From: Lachnospiraceae bacterium
Lineage (GTDB): Bacteria > Bacillota > Clostridia > Lachnospirales > Lachnospiraceae
Assembly (NCBI GenBank): GCA_024698705.1
Contig: JAILQX010000046.1
Coordinates: 1-64,000 of the forward strand
Direction: 5' to 3'
Length of the DNA stretch: 64,000 nucleotides
The notes under the pieces were generated by a model. The model was not told where the DNA came from and did not search any database. It was given only the letters and a program-made list of their open reading frames with translations. Every line of letters starts with the position of its first letter. Positions within the stretch are counted from its first letter, which is position 1. A program made the translations under genes and the position numbers. Below are positions 45,497 through 55,639 of this stretch, piece by piece.

Positions 45497-48400
45497 ATGT
45501 ATTTAAAAAGTATAGAAGTACATGGTTTTAAATCATTTGCCAATAAAATACTGTTTGAATTTCATAATGGGATCACAGGTATAGTCGGCCCCAACGGATC
45601 CGGCAAAAGTAATGTTGCCGATGCCGTAAGATGGGTACTGGGTGAACAGCGTGTGAAGCAGCTTCGTGGAGGAAGCATGCAGGATGTCATATTTTCAGGG
45701 ACCGAGATGCGTAAGCCTCTGGGATATGCTTATGTTGCAATAACACTCGATAATTCCGACAGACAGCTTGCGATAGATTATGACGAGGTAACTGTAGCCA
45801 GAAGGCTTTACAGATCCGGTGAGAGCGAGTACCTGATCAACGGTTCGGCATGCAGATTAAAGGATGTCAACGAAATGTTCTATGATACCGGTATAGGTAA
45901 AGAGGGATACTCTATCATAGGACAGGGGCAGATCGATGCAATCTTAAGCGGAAAACCGGAAGAGAGACGTGAGCTTTTTGATGAGGCTGCGGGTATCGTA
46001 AAATTTAAAAGACGTAAGTCGGCCAGTGAGAAAAAACTTGAGGAGGAACGCAACAATCTCGTCAGGGTAAATGATATTCTCGCAGAACTCGAGAGACAGG
46101 TCGGCCCGCTTGAAAAACAGGCTGAGAAAGCAAAGACCTACTTAAAGAAAAAAGAAGAACTCAAGACCAATGATGTCAACCTTTTCCTGTTGGATAACAT
46201 GTCTGTAAGGGAACAGCTTGACACGGTTGAGGGGAAATATAAGATAGCCTATGATGATCTTACACAGTCGCAGGAAGAATTCAATAAGATAAAGGATGAA
46301 TACGAAAGAACCGCAGCGAAGATCGAACAGCTTGAAAGTATGATAGAGGAAAAAAAGAATAAGCTGAACGAGACCGAAAGTGTCAGAGGCAAGCTGGAGA
46401 ACCAGATAGAACTGTTAAAGGAACAGATCAATTCCGCGAAAGGCAATGAGGAACATCTGACAAACAGAAATGCAAGTGTTTCAAAACAGGTTTCCGAAAA
46501 GGATGAGGAAGCAAAGGCTTACATTGATAAAAAGGCCCTGATCGATGAAAGACTTAAGGAAGCCACTGCCAAAAAAGAGGAACTCAGGGGAAAACTTGAG
46601 AAGATACAGCAGGATATAGAAGATCATAACAATGATATAGAAAGTGCCAAGAATACGATAATCGACACTCTTAATGAACGTGCCACGATAAAGTCAAGAC
46701 TCGAAAGACTCGAGACGTTGAAGGAACAGATAGACATTAAGAAGAGCGAACTTACAAGCAAGCTTGTCAGCGCAAAGACCGATGAGGAAAAACAACAGGA
46801 TGTTATAGACAAACTGGAGAAGGATTTTGAGAGTATCAGTGCTGAGATAGAAAAACTCAATTCGGTTCAGAAGGAAAAAGAAAGCAGAGTTTCCGAGATG
46901 AAGACCGAACTTGAAAACATGGATAACGATCTGAGAGACAAGCAGGTAAAGTATCATCAGGATAAATCCACACTTGAAACGCTTACAAATCTTACGGAGC
47001 GATATGAAGGCTACGGCGGATCCGTCAAGCGTGTCATGGAGGAAAAGGAAAAAAACAAAGGCATCATCGGTGTGGTTGCCGATATAATCAAGACGGATAA
47101 GAAATACGAGATCGCAATAGAAACGGCCTTGGGCGGAAATATTCAGAATATCGTTACGGATGATGAAGAGACGGCTAAGAAGGTCATCGCGCTCTTAAAA
47201 CGTGAAAGGGCCGGCAGAGCAACGTTTCTACCGCTTACGAGCATAAAAAACACACAGGAGTTCAAGACGAGCGAAGTTCTTGAGGAAAAGGGAGTCATAG
47301 GTCTTGCGGATTCACTTGTCAAGACGAAAAAAGAGTATTCAAACGTTGCAAAGGCAATGCTCGGCAGGATAGTTGTCGTCGATAACGTTGACAATGCCGT
47401 TAAGATAGCCAGAAAGTTTGATTACGGTATCAGAATGGTGACTCTTGAAGGAGAATTGCTCGTACCCGGCGGAGCCATAAGCGGCGGTGCATTCAAGAAG
47501 GATTCGAACCTCCTCTCGAGAAGAAGAGAAATGGAAGAGCTCAAGGCCAATATTGAGAAAAATCTCAAGGCTATAGACAAGCTCCTTTCAGATATCGAAG
47601 AAACAAAGAAAAACAGAAACGAACTGAGAGTCGAGATCGAAAAGATCAAGATAGAACTCCAGGAAAAATTCATTAATCAGAATACGATACGTGTTTCGCT
47701 TACCGGAGCCAGAAACAGACAGGAAGAGAATAAGGCTGATACCGATTCGCTCAAAAACGAAGCGATAGATCTTGAGAAGCAGATCGGTGACAATGATCTT
47801 GAAAAAGAAGAGATCATCGCAAAGATGAAGGAAAGTGAAGAGATCGAGAAGAACTGTGAGAAAAAGATCGCTTCGTTAACAAATGAACTTGAGGATAAGA
47901 GAAAAGAAGAGAGTGAAGTATCGGATGAACTCTCAAGAGCGGATGTCGATGTCGAAAAGATCGCTCTGGAGGCTGATTTTGAACAGCAGAATATAGAACG
48001 TATAGCTGGTGAGAAAGAAAGATTCGAGGAAGAACTTCATGAAATCGTTGACAAACTCGGAAACTTTGCCGAGGAGATAGAAGCAAAGAACGAAGAGATC
48101 ACAAAGATCGAGAAGACCATAGCGGCTTCATTTGATGCACAGAACGATACAAAGGTAAAGCTCGACAGAGATATAGAAGAGAAGGAACTTTTGAGCGAAA
48201 GACAGAAGAATTTCTTCGGAAAACGTGAAGATCTCAATGACAGGATAACTGCACTGGACAAGGAAGTATACAGACTTGATGCCCAGAGAACGAAACTGTC
48301 GGATTCAATGCAGGCAAAGATCGATTATATGTGGAATGAGTACGAGATCACGCTTAGGGATGCCGAGGCTCTGAGAAATCCGGAATTGAACGATCTTGTT

Positions 48401-49057
48401 TTTCTTAAAAGAGAAGTGGCTTCACTTAAGGATCAGATCAAGAGACTCGGTGATGTCAACGTCAATGCAATAGAAGAATTTAAAGAGGTTTCCGAGAGAT
48501 ATACATTCTTAAAGACACAGCATGACGATCTTGTCGAGGCGGAGAAAACACTTGTGGGTATCATCGAAGAACTTGATAATGCGATGCGCAAGCAGTTTAA
48601 AGATAAATTCTCGAAGATCAACTCCGAATTCGATAAAGTTTTCAAGGAACTGTTCGGCGGAGGAACAGGTACACTCGAACTCATGGAGGATCAGGATATA
48701 CTTGATGCCGGAGTTCGTATCATTGCTCAGCCGCCGGGAAAGAAACTGCAGAATATGATGCAACTCTCCGGAGGCGAGAAATCACTCACGGCCATAGCAT
48801 TGTTATTTGCCATCCAGAATCTGAAGCCTTCACCGTTCTGTCTTCTGGATGAGATCGAGGCTGCATTGGATGAAAGCAATGTCGGACGTTTTGCAAAATA
48901 CCTGCGTAAGCTGACGAAACATACACAGTTCATAGTTATCACACACAGAAGAGGTACCATGGAAAGAGCTGACAGACTCTACGGTATCACCATGCAGGAA
49001 AAAGGTGTATCAACGCTTGTCAGCGTAAATCTTATAGACGATAAGGATCTTAATTGA
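45497..49057 (+). CDS. smc: Chromosome segregation protein SMC
   Basis: Long coiled-coil ATPase of the bacterial condensin, 1186 residues. N-terminal head with P-loop GPNGSGKSNVADAVRWVLGE near 32-51, a first coiled coil (about 165-500), a hinge (about 505-670, KGIIGVVADIIKTDKKYEIA and GGAISGGAF), a second coiled coil (about 675-1020), and the C-terminal head with signature LSGGEKSLTAIALLFA and Walker B CLLDEIEAALDESN. Full length and canonical. ScpA and ScpB are not in the window. Coupled with ftsY, as in most Firmicutes. Confidence 0.98.
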   Translation: MYLKSIEVHGFKSFANKILFEFHNGITGIVGPNGSGKSNVADAVRWVLGEQRVKQLRGGSMQDVIFSGTEMRKPLGYAYVAITLDNSDRQLAIDYDEVTVARRLYRSGESEYLINGSACRLKDVNEMFYDTGIGKEGYSIIGQGQIDAILSGKPEERRELFDEAAGIVKFKRRKSASEKKLEEERNNLVRVNDILAELERQVGPLEKQAEKAKTYLKKKEELKTNDVNLFLLDNMSVREQLDTVEGKYKIAYDDLTQSQEEFNKIKDEYERTAAKIEQLESMIEEKKNKLNETESVRGKLENQIELLKEQINSAKGNEEHLTNRNASVSKQVSEKDEEAKAYIDKKALIDERLKEATAKKEELRGKLEKIQQDIEDHNNDIESAKNTIIDTLNERATIKSRLERLETLKEQIDIKKSELTSKLVSAKTDEEKQQDVIDKLEKDFESISAEIEKLNSVQKEKESRVSEMKTELENMDNDLRDKQVKYHQDKSTLETLTNLTERYEGYGGSVKRVMEEKEKNKGIIGVVADIIKTDKKYEIAIETALGGNIQNIVTDDEETAKKVIALLKRERAGRATFLPLTSIKNTQEFKTSEVLEEKGVIGLADSLVKTKKEYSNVAKAMLGRIVVVDNVDNAVKIARKFDYGIRMVTLEGELLVPGGAISGGAFKKDSNLLSRRREMEELKANIEKNLKAIDKLLSDIEETKKNRNELRVEIEKIKIELQEKFINQNTIRVSLTGARNRQEENKADTDSLKNEAIDLEKQIGDNDLEKEEIIAKMKESEEIEKNCEKKIASLTNELEDKRKEESEVSDELSRADVDVEKIALEADFEQQNIERIAGEKERFEEELHEIVDKLGNFAEEIEAKNEEITKIEKTIAASFDAQNDTKVKLDRDIEEKELLSERQKNFFGKREDLNDRITALDKEVYRLDAQRTKLSDSMQAKIDYMWNEYEITLRDAEALRNPELNDLVFLKREVASLKDQIKRLGDVNVNAIEEFKEVSERYTFLKTQHDDLVEAEKTLVGIIEELDNAMRKQFKDKFSKINSEFDKVFKELFGGGTGTLELMEDQDILDAGVRIIAQPPGKKLQNMMQLSGGEKSLTAIALLFAIQNLKPSPFCLLDEIEAALDESNVGRFAKYLRKLTKHTQFIVITHRRGTMERADRLYGITMQEKGVSTLVSVNLIDDKDLN

Positions 49058-49059
49058 CG

Positions 49060-50028
49060 ATGAATATATTTTCCAGACTGAAGGAAGGGCTTACAAAATC
49101 GAGGGAAAACTTCGTAAATAATGTTGTAAGTGTCTTTGATACGCACAAATACATAGATGACGATTTCTATGAGGAATTGGAAGAGCTCCTTGTCATGGGT
49201 GATGTCGGTGTGAATGCGACAAACAGTATCATAGAAAGCCTTAAACAAGATGTTAACAGGATGCATCTGAAAACTCCCATGCAATGCAAGGATTATCTGA
49301 TCAAGAATATAAAGGAGCAGATGAGAGTCGAAAAGGATGATTATGATTTCCTTAGAGAAAGAAGCGTTGTCATGGTCATCGGTGTTAACGGAGTCGGAAA
49401 GACAACCACCATCGGAAAACTCGCTGCCATATACAGGGAAAAGGGCAAAAAGGTGCTTATAGCCGCTGCGGATACATTTAGGGCAGCTGCAACGGAACAG
49501 CTTGAGGAATGGGCCAAAAGAGCCCGGGTTGATATCATAAAGGGAAAGGAAGGCCTCGATCCTTCAAGTGTCCTTTTTGATGCGGTCACGGCTGCCAATT
49601 CTAGAAATGTCGATGTTCTGCTTGTTGATACTGCGGGAAGACTGCATAACAAGAAGAACCTAATGGAAGAGTTGAAAAAGATGCATCGTATAGTTGAAAA
49701 GAATTTTGAGGGTGTCAAGCAAGAATACCTCATTGTCCTTGATGCTACAACGGGACAGAATGCACTTGTCCAGGCAAAGGAATTTGCTTCTGCTGCTCCG
49801 CTGTCGGGTATAGTTCTTACCAAAATGGACGGAACGGCAAAAGGAGGTATAGCGATAGCTATCCAGAGCGAGCTCGGTGTTCCGGTAAAATTCATCGGTG
49901 TGGGTGAGAAGATAGACGATCTGCAGGAGTTTGATCCGGATACATTTGTGGATGCATTATTTGATTTTAAGAAGGAAGGAGCCATGGAAGATCTGTCAAA
50001 GGTGGAAGCACTTCACTTTGACGATTGA
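49060..50028 (+). CDS. ftsY: Signal recognition particle receptor FtsY
   Basis: SRP receptor GTPase that delivers ribosome-nascent chains to the membrane, 322 residues. A short N-terminal region (MNIFSRLKEGLTKSRENF) replaces the long acidic domain of E. coli FtsY. The NG domain has GVNGVGKTTTIGKLA, DTAGRLHNKKNLMEELKK, TKMDGTAKGG and GVGEKIDDLQEFDP. ATG 49060 is preferred; the track uses TTG 49054, which has the better-spaced AAGG. Works with Ffh, encoded 4 kb downstream. Confidence 0.96.
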   Translation: MNIFSRLKEGLTKSRENFVNNVVSVFDTHKYIDDDFYEELEELLVMGDVGVNATNSIIESLKQDVNRMHLKTPMQCKDYLIKNIKEQMRVEKDDYDFLRERSVVMVIGVNGVGKTTTIGKLAAIYREKGKKVLIAAADTFRAAATEQLEEWAKRARVDIIKGKEGLDPSSVLFDAVTAANSRNVDVLLVDTAGRLHNKKNLMEELKKMHRIVEKNFEGVKQEYLIVLDATTGQNALVQAKEFASAAPLSGIVLTKMDGTAKGGIAIAIQSELGVPVKFIGVGEKIDDLQEFDPDTFVDALFDFKKEGAMEDLSKVEALHFDD

Positions 50029-50029
50029 C

Positions 50030-51253
50030 ATGAACATGAACATGCTTGAATTAAAGAACTTTGAAGAAGCTAGTGAGGCGGTTTCAAAGGTAACACAGGA
50101 AACCAAACTGATATACAGTGATTTCTACAGCAATCTTACCGGAGCAAAGGTATATCTTAAGCCCGAAAACATGCAGTTTACAGGCGCATATAAGGTAAGA
50201 GGCGCTTATTACAAGATAAGTACGTTAAGCGAAGAAGAAAGAGCAAAGGGACTTATAACCGCAAGTGCGGGAAATCATGCACAGGGAGTTGCTTATGCGG
50301 CAAGATGCTTTGGCGCAAAGGCTACCATAGTTATGCCCACAACAACACCGCTCATCAAAGTCAACCGTACCAAGAGCTACGGAGCAGATGTGGTACTGTT
50401 CGGAGACGTATATGACGAAGCATGCGAGCATGCGTACAAACTTGCCGAAGAACACGGATATACGTTCATACATCCCTTTGATGACGAAGCTGTTGCAACA
50501 GGTCAGGGAACCATTGCAATGGAGATATTCAAGGAACTTCCGCTCGTGGACATCATACTTGTTCCGGTCGGAGGCGGAGGACTTGCAACGGGTGTGTCAA
50601 CGCTCGCTAAGTTGTTGAATCCCAAGATAAAGGTCATTGGCGTAGAGCCTGCAGGGGCAAATTGCCTTCAGGTTTCATTGAAGAACGGAAAGGTCACTAC
50701 CTTAGATCATGTAAACACGATCGCTGACGGTACAGCGGTAAAAACACCGGGAAGCAACATTTTTCCTTATCTTCAGAAGAATATCGATGATGTGATAACG
50801 GTTGAAGATGAGGATCTGGTCGTTGCATTTCTTGATATGGTCGAAAACCATAAGATGGTCGTTGAGAACAGCGGATTGCTGACGGTTGCGGCTCTTAAGC
50901 AGCTGGATATAAAGGATAAAAAGGTTGTAAGTATATTGTCGGGCGGTAACATGGATGTTATCACGATGTCCAGTGTTGTACAGCAGGGACTTATAATGCG
51001 TGACCGAATTTTTACGGTATCTGTACTCCTGCCCGATAAGCCGGGTATGCTCAGCAAGGTTTCAAGCATCATTGCGGAAGAGAACGGCAATGTCATAAAA
51101 CTTGAGCACAACCAGTTTGTTTCGATAAACAGAAATGCTGCCGTTGAGCTTCGCATAACACTTGAAGCATTCGGAACGGAGCATAAGGAAAAGATAATGA
51201 ACAGACTTGACGCGGAAGGCTACAAGCCCAAGGTGGTCAGGACAAATATGTAG
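50030..51253 (+). CDS. ilvA: Threonine ammonia-lyase (threonine dehydratase)
   Basis: PLP enzyme that deaminates threonine to 2-oxobutanoate, 407 residues. The PLP lysine lies in MQFTGAYKVRGAYYKI near 45-60, the phosphate-binding loop is VGGGGLATG, and ASAGNHAQGVAYAA is typical. A single ACT domain occupies the last 75 residues (FTVSVLLPDKPGMLSKVSSI). Length matches the roughly 400-residue single-ACT type (TdcB/IlvA-like), so biosynthetic or catabolic use cannot be decided. Three in-frame ATGs (50030, 50036, 50042) compete and no good ribosome site is visible. It starts one base after ftsY ends. Confidence 0.92.
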   Translation: MNMNMLELKNFEEASEAVSKVTQETKLIYSDFYSNLTGAKVYLKPENMQFTGAYKVRGAYYKISTLSEEERAKGLITASAGNHAQGVAYAARCFGAKATIVMPTTTPLIKVNRTKSYGADVVLFGDVYDEACEHAYKLAEEHGYTFIHPFDDEAVATGQGTIAMEIFKELPLVDIILVPVGGGGLATGVSTLAKLLNPKIKVIGVEPAGANCLQVSLKNGKVTTLDHVNTIADGTAVKTPGSNIFPYLQKNIDDVITVEDEDLVVAFLDMVENHKMVVENSGLLTVAALKQLDIKDKKVVSILSGGNMDVITMSSVVQQGLIMRDRIFTVSVLLPDKPGMLSKVSSIIAEENGNVIKLEHNQFVSINRNAAVELRITLEAFGTEHKEKIMNRLDAEGYKPKVVRTNM

Positions 51254-51256
51254 ATT

Positions 51257-52648
51257 ATGAGAAAATTAATAGCTGATAAAAAATTTTACAGGGGCGTAAT
51301 GGCGATAGCCCTGCCCATAATGATCCAGAACGGTATCAGCAATTTTGTAAATCTTTTGGATAATATAATGATCGGAAGGGTGGGCACTGAACAGATGAGC
51401 GGCGTATCAATCGTTAATCAGCTGTTCTTTGTTTATATACTGTGCATGTTCGGTATCGTATCAGGCGCGGGTATCCTCGGCGCACAGTTTTACGGTCAGA
51501 AGAATCATGCGGGTGTAAGAGATGTTACAAGGATAAAGCTTGTCATAGTATTATTTGTGACACTTATCGCACTGGGTATCTTTAGGATATTTGATGCCGA
51601 TCTGATATCCATTTACCTTCACGACGGAAGTGAAAGCGGCAATCTTGTCGATACATTGAACTTCGGTCGCGGTTATATGAAGGTCATGCTGTTCGGACTT
51701 ATACCGATGGCGATAGAGATGAGCTATTCATCGACGCTAAGGGAGTGCGGCGAGACAAAAGTACCTATGCGAGCATCGCTGATAGCCGTATTTGTTAATC
51801 TGATACTCAATTACATACTTATATACGGAAAGTTCGGAGCACCCAGACTCGGAGTGACGGGTGCTGCGATCGCGACGGATATCTCACGACTTTTACAGAT
51901 GATCTATGTGGTATCCTGGGCACATACGCATAAACAGGATTATCCTTATATGGAATCACTCTATAAGGGCTTTCATATCCGATTCGCACTTTTTTCAAAG
52001 GTGTTTCTGCTGTCATTGCCGCTGATGCTCAATGAGACACTGTGGGCTGCGGGAAGCGCTGCTTGCAATGCATGTTATTCATACAGGGGACTTTCGGTGG
52101 TCGCGGCTATCAATATCCAGTCCACGATATACAATATCTTTAACATAATGTATATAGCGATGGGCGACGCGATAGCGATAATAGTCGGACAGCAGCTCGG
52201 CGCGGGAGAGATAGAAAAAGCAAAAGACACTTCATTAAAGATCATCGCGATGAGCGTATTTTTTGCCGCAGCGTGTGCAGTGCTAATGTTCGGAGTGTCC
52301 GGAGTATTTCCGAAGGTCTACAATACAACCGATGAAGTAAGGAACATAGCGACGACACTTATCAGGATAGTATGCTTCTTCATGCCGATACATTCATTTT
52401 TGCATGCCGTATATTTTGCGATAAGAAGCGGAGGAAAGACATTTATCACGTTTTTGTTTGACAGTGTATATCTGTGGGTGATAGCGTTCCCGTTCGCATA
52501 TTATCTGTCTCATTACACAGGACTCGATATCAAGCATCTGTTCTTAAGCTGTCAGTTGATCGACCTTATAAAGGTTACCGTCGGTATGCTGATCTACAGA
52601 TCGGGGATCTGGGCAAGGAACATAACTGACGATATTAAGGTAAGCTAA
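51257..52648 (+). CDS. MATE family efflux transporter
   Basis: Twelve-helix membrane antiporter of 463 residues. It starts with a basic segment and ALPIMIQNGISNFVNLLDNI, the typical MATE N terminus, with GTEQMSGVSIVNQLFFVY following. The second half repeats the layout (LMLNETLWAAGSAACNACYS). These carriers export drugs or metabolites using sodium or proton gradients. Substrate unknown. It lies three bases after the dehydratase gene, but the two functions are not obviously linked. Confidence 0.93.
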   Translation: MRKLIADKKFYRGVMAIALPIMIQNGISNFVNLLDNIMIGRVGTEQMSGVSIVNQLFFVYILCMFGIVSGAGILGAQFYGQKNHAGVRDVTRIKLVIVLFVTLIALGIFRIFDADLISIYLHDGSESGNLVDTLNFGRGYMKVMLFGLIPMAIEMSYSSTLRECGETKVPMRASLIAVFVNLILNYILIYGKFGAPRLGVTGAAIATDISRLLQMIYVVSWAHTHKQDYPYMESLYKGFHIRFALFSKVFLLSLPLMLNETLWAAGSAACNACYSYRGLSVVAAINIQSTIYNIFNIMYIAMGDAIAIIVGQQLGAGEIEKAKDTSLKIIAMSVFFAAACAVLMFGVSGVFPKVYNTTDEVRNIATTLIRIVCFFMPIHSFLHAVYFAIRSGGKTFITFLFDSVYLWVIAFPFAYYLSHYTGLDIKHLFLSCQLIDLIKVTVGMLIYRSGIWARNITDDIKVS

Positions 52649-52669
52649 ACTGCGATGAGGCGGTCAAAT

Positions 52670-53488
52670 ATGAAGATAAAAATTTCGGACGATTTCGATC
52701 CAATTAAGATCATAAGATCCGGCCAGTGCTTCAGGCCGACAGTCATATCCGATGACACATACAGGTTCATATCGGGTGAAAAGATAGTGTATATCCGTTC
52801 GCTCGATGAAAATGTATACGATCTTTCATGCAATGAAAACGAACTCGGATACTGGAAAGATTATTTCGATCTGGATCTTGATTACAAGGCTCTCAGGGAA
52901 AAGGTGCCGAAGAATGATGCATTTTTGAGTAAATGCGCTGAACACGGAAAGGGACTGAGGATACTTAAGCAGGACAAATGGGAAATGCTGGTGTCGTTTA
53001 TAATTTCCCAGAGAAAATCGATCCCTGCCATAAGAACGAGCATTGAGAAACTGTGTTTTAATTTTGGTGAACGGATAAAAGATGATAAGTTCGGTGATCG
53101 GGCATTGTTTTCATTTCCGACATCTGAAGCGCTGGCAAAGGCTTCAAAAGAAGAACTCGATATGTGTTCGCTGGGTTACAGAAGCGAATACGTCATGGAT
53201 GCGGCAAGGCTTGTTGCGGGGGATATCATAAACCTAAATGAACTGGATGGGTATGATAACGAAAAACTTTTTGAGTCATTAAAAACAGTGAAGGGAGTCG
53301 GTGACAAAGTCGCCAATTGTGTTATGCTCTTTGCTTATCACAGGCTTTCAAGAGCTCCCGTGGATACCTGGATAGCCAAGATCATAGATAAGTTTTACGA
53401 CGGCATCGATCCGTTTCCCGCTTATGGCGAATATGCCGGGCTAATGCAGCAATACATGTTTTTTGAGGCCACGGATAACGGATTGTAA
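52670..53488 (+). CDS. 8-oxoguanine DNA glycosylase (OGG1-like)
   Basis: Base-excision repair enzyme of 272 residues from ATG 52670, with GAGG eight bases before it; the track start at 52655 lies five residues upstream. The N-terminal domain has SGQCFRPTVISDDTYRF, like the GQ(C/S)FRW segment of OGG1. The helix-hairpin-helix is LKTVKGVGDKVANCVMLFAY, with the catalytic Lys in GVGDKVAN and the catalytic Asp in APVDTWIAKI. FIISQRKSIPAIRTSIEKLC fits the glycosylase fold. Removes 8-oxoguanine and probably nicks the strand. Confidence 0.9.
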   Translation: MKIKISDDFDPIKIIRSGQCFRPTVISDDTYRFISGEKIVYIRSLDENVYDLSCNENELGYWKDYFDLDLDYKALREKVPKNDAFLSKCAEHGKGLRILKQDKWEMLVSFIISQRKSIPAIRTSIEKLCFNFGERIKDDKFGDRALFSFPTSEALAKASKEELDMCSLGYRSEYVMDAARLVAGDIINLNELDGYDNEKLFESLKTVKGVGDKVANCVMLFAYHRLSRAPVDTWIAKIIDKFYDGIDPFPAYGEYAGLMQQYMFFEATDNGL

Positions 53489-53539
53489 GGATCCGGGCAA
53501 AGACGGTCATAATATATTCATAATGTAAAGAAAAAATAC

Positions 53540-53568
53540 TTGACACGCATCCTGTTCTGCTATAGAAT
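53540..53568 (+). promoter_or_regulatory. Putative sigma-A promoter of ylxM-ffh
   Basis: Perfect TTGACA, 17-bp spacer, TAGAAT, 40 bases before the ylxM ATG. The -35 region ACTTGACA is mirrored by TGTCAAGT at 53575-53582, around the expected transcription start. Confidence 0.75.
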
Positions 53569-53573
53569 GGCAT

Positions 53574-53597
53574 CTGTCAAGTGTTTTTGCTTGATAG
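53574..53597 (+). promoter_or_regulatory. 5' leader hairpin of ylxM
   Basis: CTGTCAAG pairs with CTTGATAG (8 bp with one G-U) around TGTTTTTG, at the expected transcript 5' end. The last G overlaps the GAGG ribosome site, so the stem may influence translation or stabilise the mRNA. Confidence 0.5.
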
Positions 53598-53607
53598 AGG
53601 TCGTGTG

Positions 53608-53922
53608 ATGGAAAGAATCGTTGAACAGGGTTTATTGTATGATTTTTACGGTGCGTTGCTCAATGAGCATCAGAGAGACATATATGAAGCATATGTCTAT
53701 GAAAATCTGTCTTTGTCCGAGATAGCGGTTTCAAAAGGTATATCCAGACAGGGCGTTCACGATCTTATAAAACGCTGCGACAAAAGTCTTGAGGACTATG
53801 AGAACAGACTGCATCTTGTGGCAAAGTTCATGGTCATCAGAAAAGACATCGAGAAGATAGAAGAATTATCGAAGCAGGATGAAGTAAGAGATCTTGCCGA
53901 GAAGATATTGGAGAATTTATAG
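53608..53922 (+). CDS. ylxM: YlxM/p13-like helix-turn-helix protein
   Basis: A 104-residue putative DNA-binding protein of the UPF0122 family, found directly upstream of ffh in many Firmicutes. The helix-turn-helix (about 20-65) resembles sigma-70 region 4: LNEHQRDIYEAYVYENLSLSEIA followed by KGISRQGVHDLIKRCDK. I use ATG 53608 behind AGAGG; the track ORF uses a GTG upstream. Work in streptococci links YlxM to the SRP pathway, and its position here fits that. Confidence 0.92.
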   Translation: MERIVEQGLLYDFYGALLNEHQRDIYEAYVYENLSLSEIAVSKGISRQGVHDLIKRCDKSLEDYENRLHLVAKFMVIRKDIEKIEELSKQDEVRDLAEKILENL

Positions 53923-53929
53923 ACAGCTT

Positions 53930-55297
53930 ATGGCTTTTGAAAGTCTGACCGATAAACTGCAGAACGTATTCAAAAACCTTCGTACCAAAGGAAGACTGAC
54001 TGAGGATGATGTACGTATTGCCTGCAAAGATGTCAAAATGGCATTGCTTGAAGCGGATGTAAACTTCCGTGTAGTCAAGAAGTTCATCAAAACTGTTGAA
54101 GACAGGGCAATAGGACAGGATGTCATGAACGGCCTCAATCCCGGACAGATGGTCATCAAGATAGTAAATGAAGAGATGACCGCGTTAATGGGAAGCGAGA
54201 CTACAGAGATAGAATTCCAACCCGGTAAGGCGATCACCGTTATAATGATGTGCGGTCTTCAGGGCGCAGGTAAAACCACGACCACGGCAAAACTGGCGGG
54301 TAAGTTCTTAAAGAAAGGCAAAAAACCTCTGCTGGTTGCCTGTGATATATACAGACCGGCTGCAATTAAGCAATTACAGGTCAACGGAGAAAAGGTGGGT
54401 GTTCCGGTATTTACGATGGGAGACAATCATTCTCCGGTAAACATCGCAAAAGCAGCATTGGAACATGCCGAAAAGAACGGCTTGAATGTCGTTATACTCG
54501 ATACAGCGGGCCGTCTGCATATTGATGAAGACATGATGCGTGAGCTTTCGGATATCAAGCGTAATGTAACGGTTCATCAGACGATACTTGTTGTTGATGC
54601 GATGACCGGTCAGGATGCGGTCAATGTAGCATCCGATTTCAAGGAAAAGGTCGGTATAGACGGTGTCATCCTAAGCAAGATGGACGGCGATACCAGAGGC
54701 GGTGCGGCACTTTCCGTAAAAGCGGTCACGGATCTTCCCATATTATATGTTGGTATGGGCGAAAAACTTGTCGATCTCGAGCAGTTCTATCCGGAAAGGA
54801 TGGCAGGCAGGATCCTAGGAATGGGAGATGTGCTCTCGCTTATCGAAAAAGCCGAGCAAAGTATCGACATAGATGAAGAGAAGTCGAAAGATATGGCTTC
54901 CCGAATGAAAAAGGGAAAGTTTGATTTCAACGATTATCTCGAAAGCATGAAGCAGATGCGTAACATGGGAGGTCTTTCCAGCATCCTCGGATTGATGCCG
55001 GGACTTGGCATAAATGCTGCCGAGCTGGAAGGTGCAGTCAATGAAAAGGAACTTGCCAGGACAGAAGCAATCATACACAGCATGACGCTTAAGGAAAGAG
55101 AGAATCCCAAATTGCTCAGTCCGTCAAGGAAGCACAGGATAGCAAAAGGAGCCGGTGTGGACATTGCTGTTGTCAACAGGTTCATAAAGCAGTTCGAACA
55201 GAGCCAGAAGGCCATGAAGCAGATGCAGGGCATGATGGGAAAAAAAGGACGCGGTTTCGGAGGCCTTGGCTTCGGAAAAAGAGGCTTTCCGTTTTGA
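53930..55297 (+). CDS. ffh: Signal recognition particle protein Ffh
   Basis: SRP54 GTPase of 455 residues that binds signal sequences and SRP RNA. NG domain with [16 protein letters not shown] near 105, [38 protein letters not shown] and [18 protein letters not shown]. The methionine-rich M domain (about 325-440) has [19 protein letters not shown] and [14 protein letters not shown] Gly/Lys/Arg-rich tail ends KRGFPF. ATG 53930 is the family start; the track ORF begins inside ylxM. Coupled with ylxM and rpsP. Confidence 0.97.
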   Translation: MAFESLTDKLQNVFKNLRTKGRLTEDDVRIACKDVKMALLEADVNFRVVKKFIKTVEDRAIGQDVMNGLNPGQMVIKIVNEEMTALMGSETTEIEFQPGKAITVIMMCGLQGAGKTTTTAKLAGKFLKKGKKPLLVACDIYRPAAIKQLQVNGEKVGVPVFTMGDNHSPVNIAKAALEHAEKNGLNVVILDTAGRLHIDEDMMRELSDIKRNVTVHQTILVVDAMTGQDAVNVASDFKEKVGIDGVILSKMDGDTRGGAALSVKAVTDLPILYVGMGEKLVDLEQFYPERMAGRILGMGDVLSLIEKAEQSIDIDEEKSKDMASRMKKGKFDFNDYLESMKQMRNMGGLSSILGLMPGLGINAAELEGAVNEKELARTEAIIHSMTLKERENPKLLSPSRKHRIAKGAGVDIAVVNRFIKQFEQSQKAMKQMQGMMGKKGRGFGGLGFGKRGFPF

Positions 55298-55365
55298 ATT
55301 GTCAGATAAACCTGATATGGTTTTTTGATAAATATCATTTCATTAAAAAGAAAGGAAATACGATC

Positions 55366-55608
55366 ATGGCAGTAAAGATGAGATTAACAAGAAAGGGCGA
55401 AAAGAAGAACGCTTTATACAGAATAGTTGTTTCTGATTCAAGAAGCCCGAGAGACGGAAAATTCATAGAGGAGATAGGTACTTACGATCCCAATACGGAT
55501 CCTTCAACCTTCAAGATCGATGAAGAGAAGGCTAAGAAGTGGATCGCCAACGGTGCCAAGCCTACAGAAGTTGTTGCAAAATTACTTAAGCTTGCAAATA
55601 TCGAGTAA
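55366..55608 (+). CDS. rpsP: Ribosomal protein S16
   Basis: Small-subunit protein of 80 residues, [20 protein letters not shown] at the N terminus and [20 protein letters not shown] at the C terminus. ATG 55366 follows AAAGAAAGGAA; the track ORF starts 24 residues upstream in the leader. The 68-base gap after ffh has only short hairpins (AAACC/GGTTT). The rpsP-khpA-rimM-trmD-rplS order is the classic Firmicutes one. Confidence 0.97.
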   Translation: MAVKMRLTRKGEKKNALYRIVVSDSRSPRDGKFIEEIGTYDPNTDPSTFKIDEEKAKKWIANGAKPTEVVAKLLKLANIE

Positions 55609-55639
55609 GATGGTTTTATAACACTTTTGGAGGTGGGTT

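Noticed and set aside
49341-49985. Minus-strand ORF of 214 residues inside ftsY
   Set aside because: Antisense to the GTPase domain; no ribosome site or domain.
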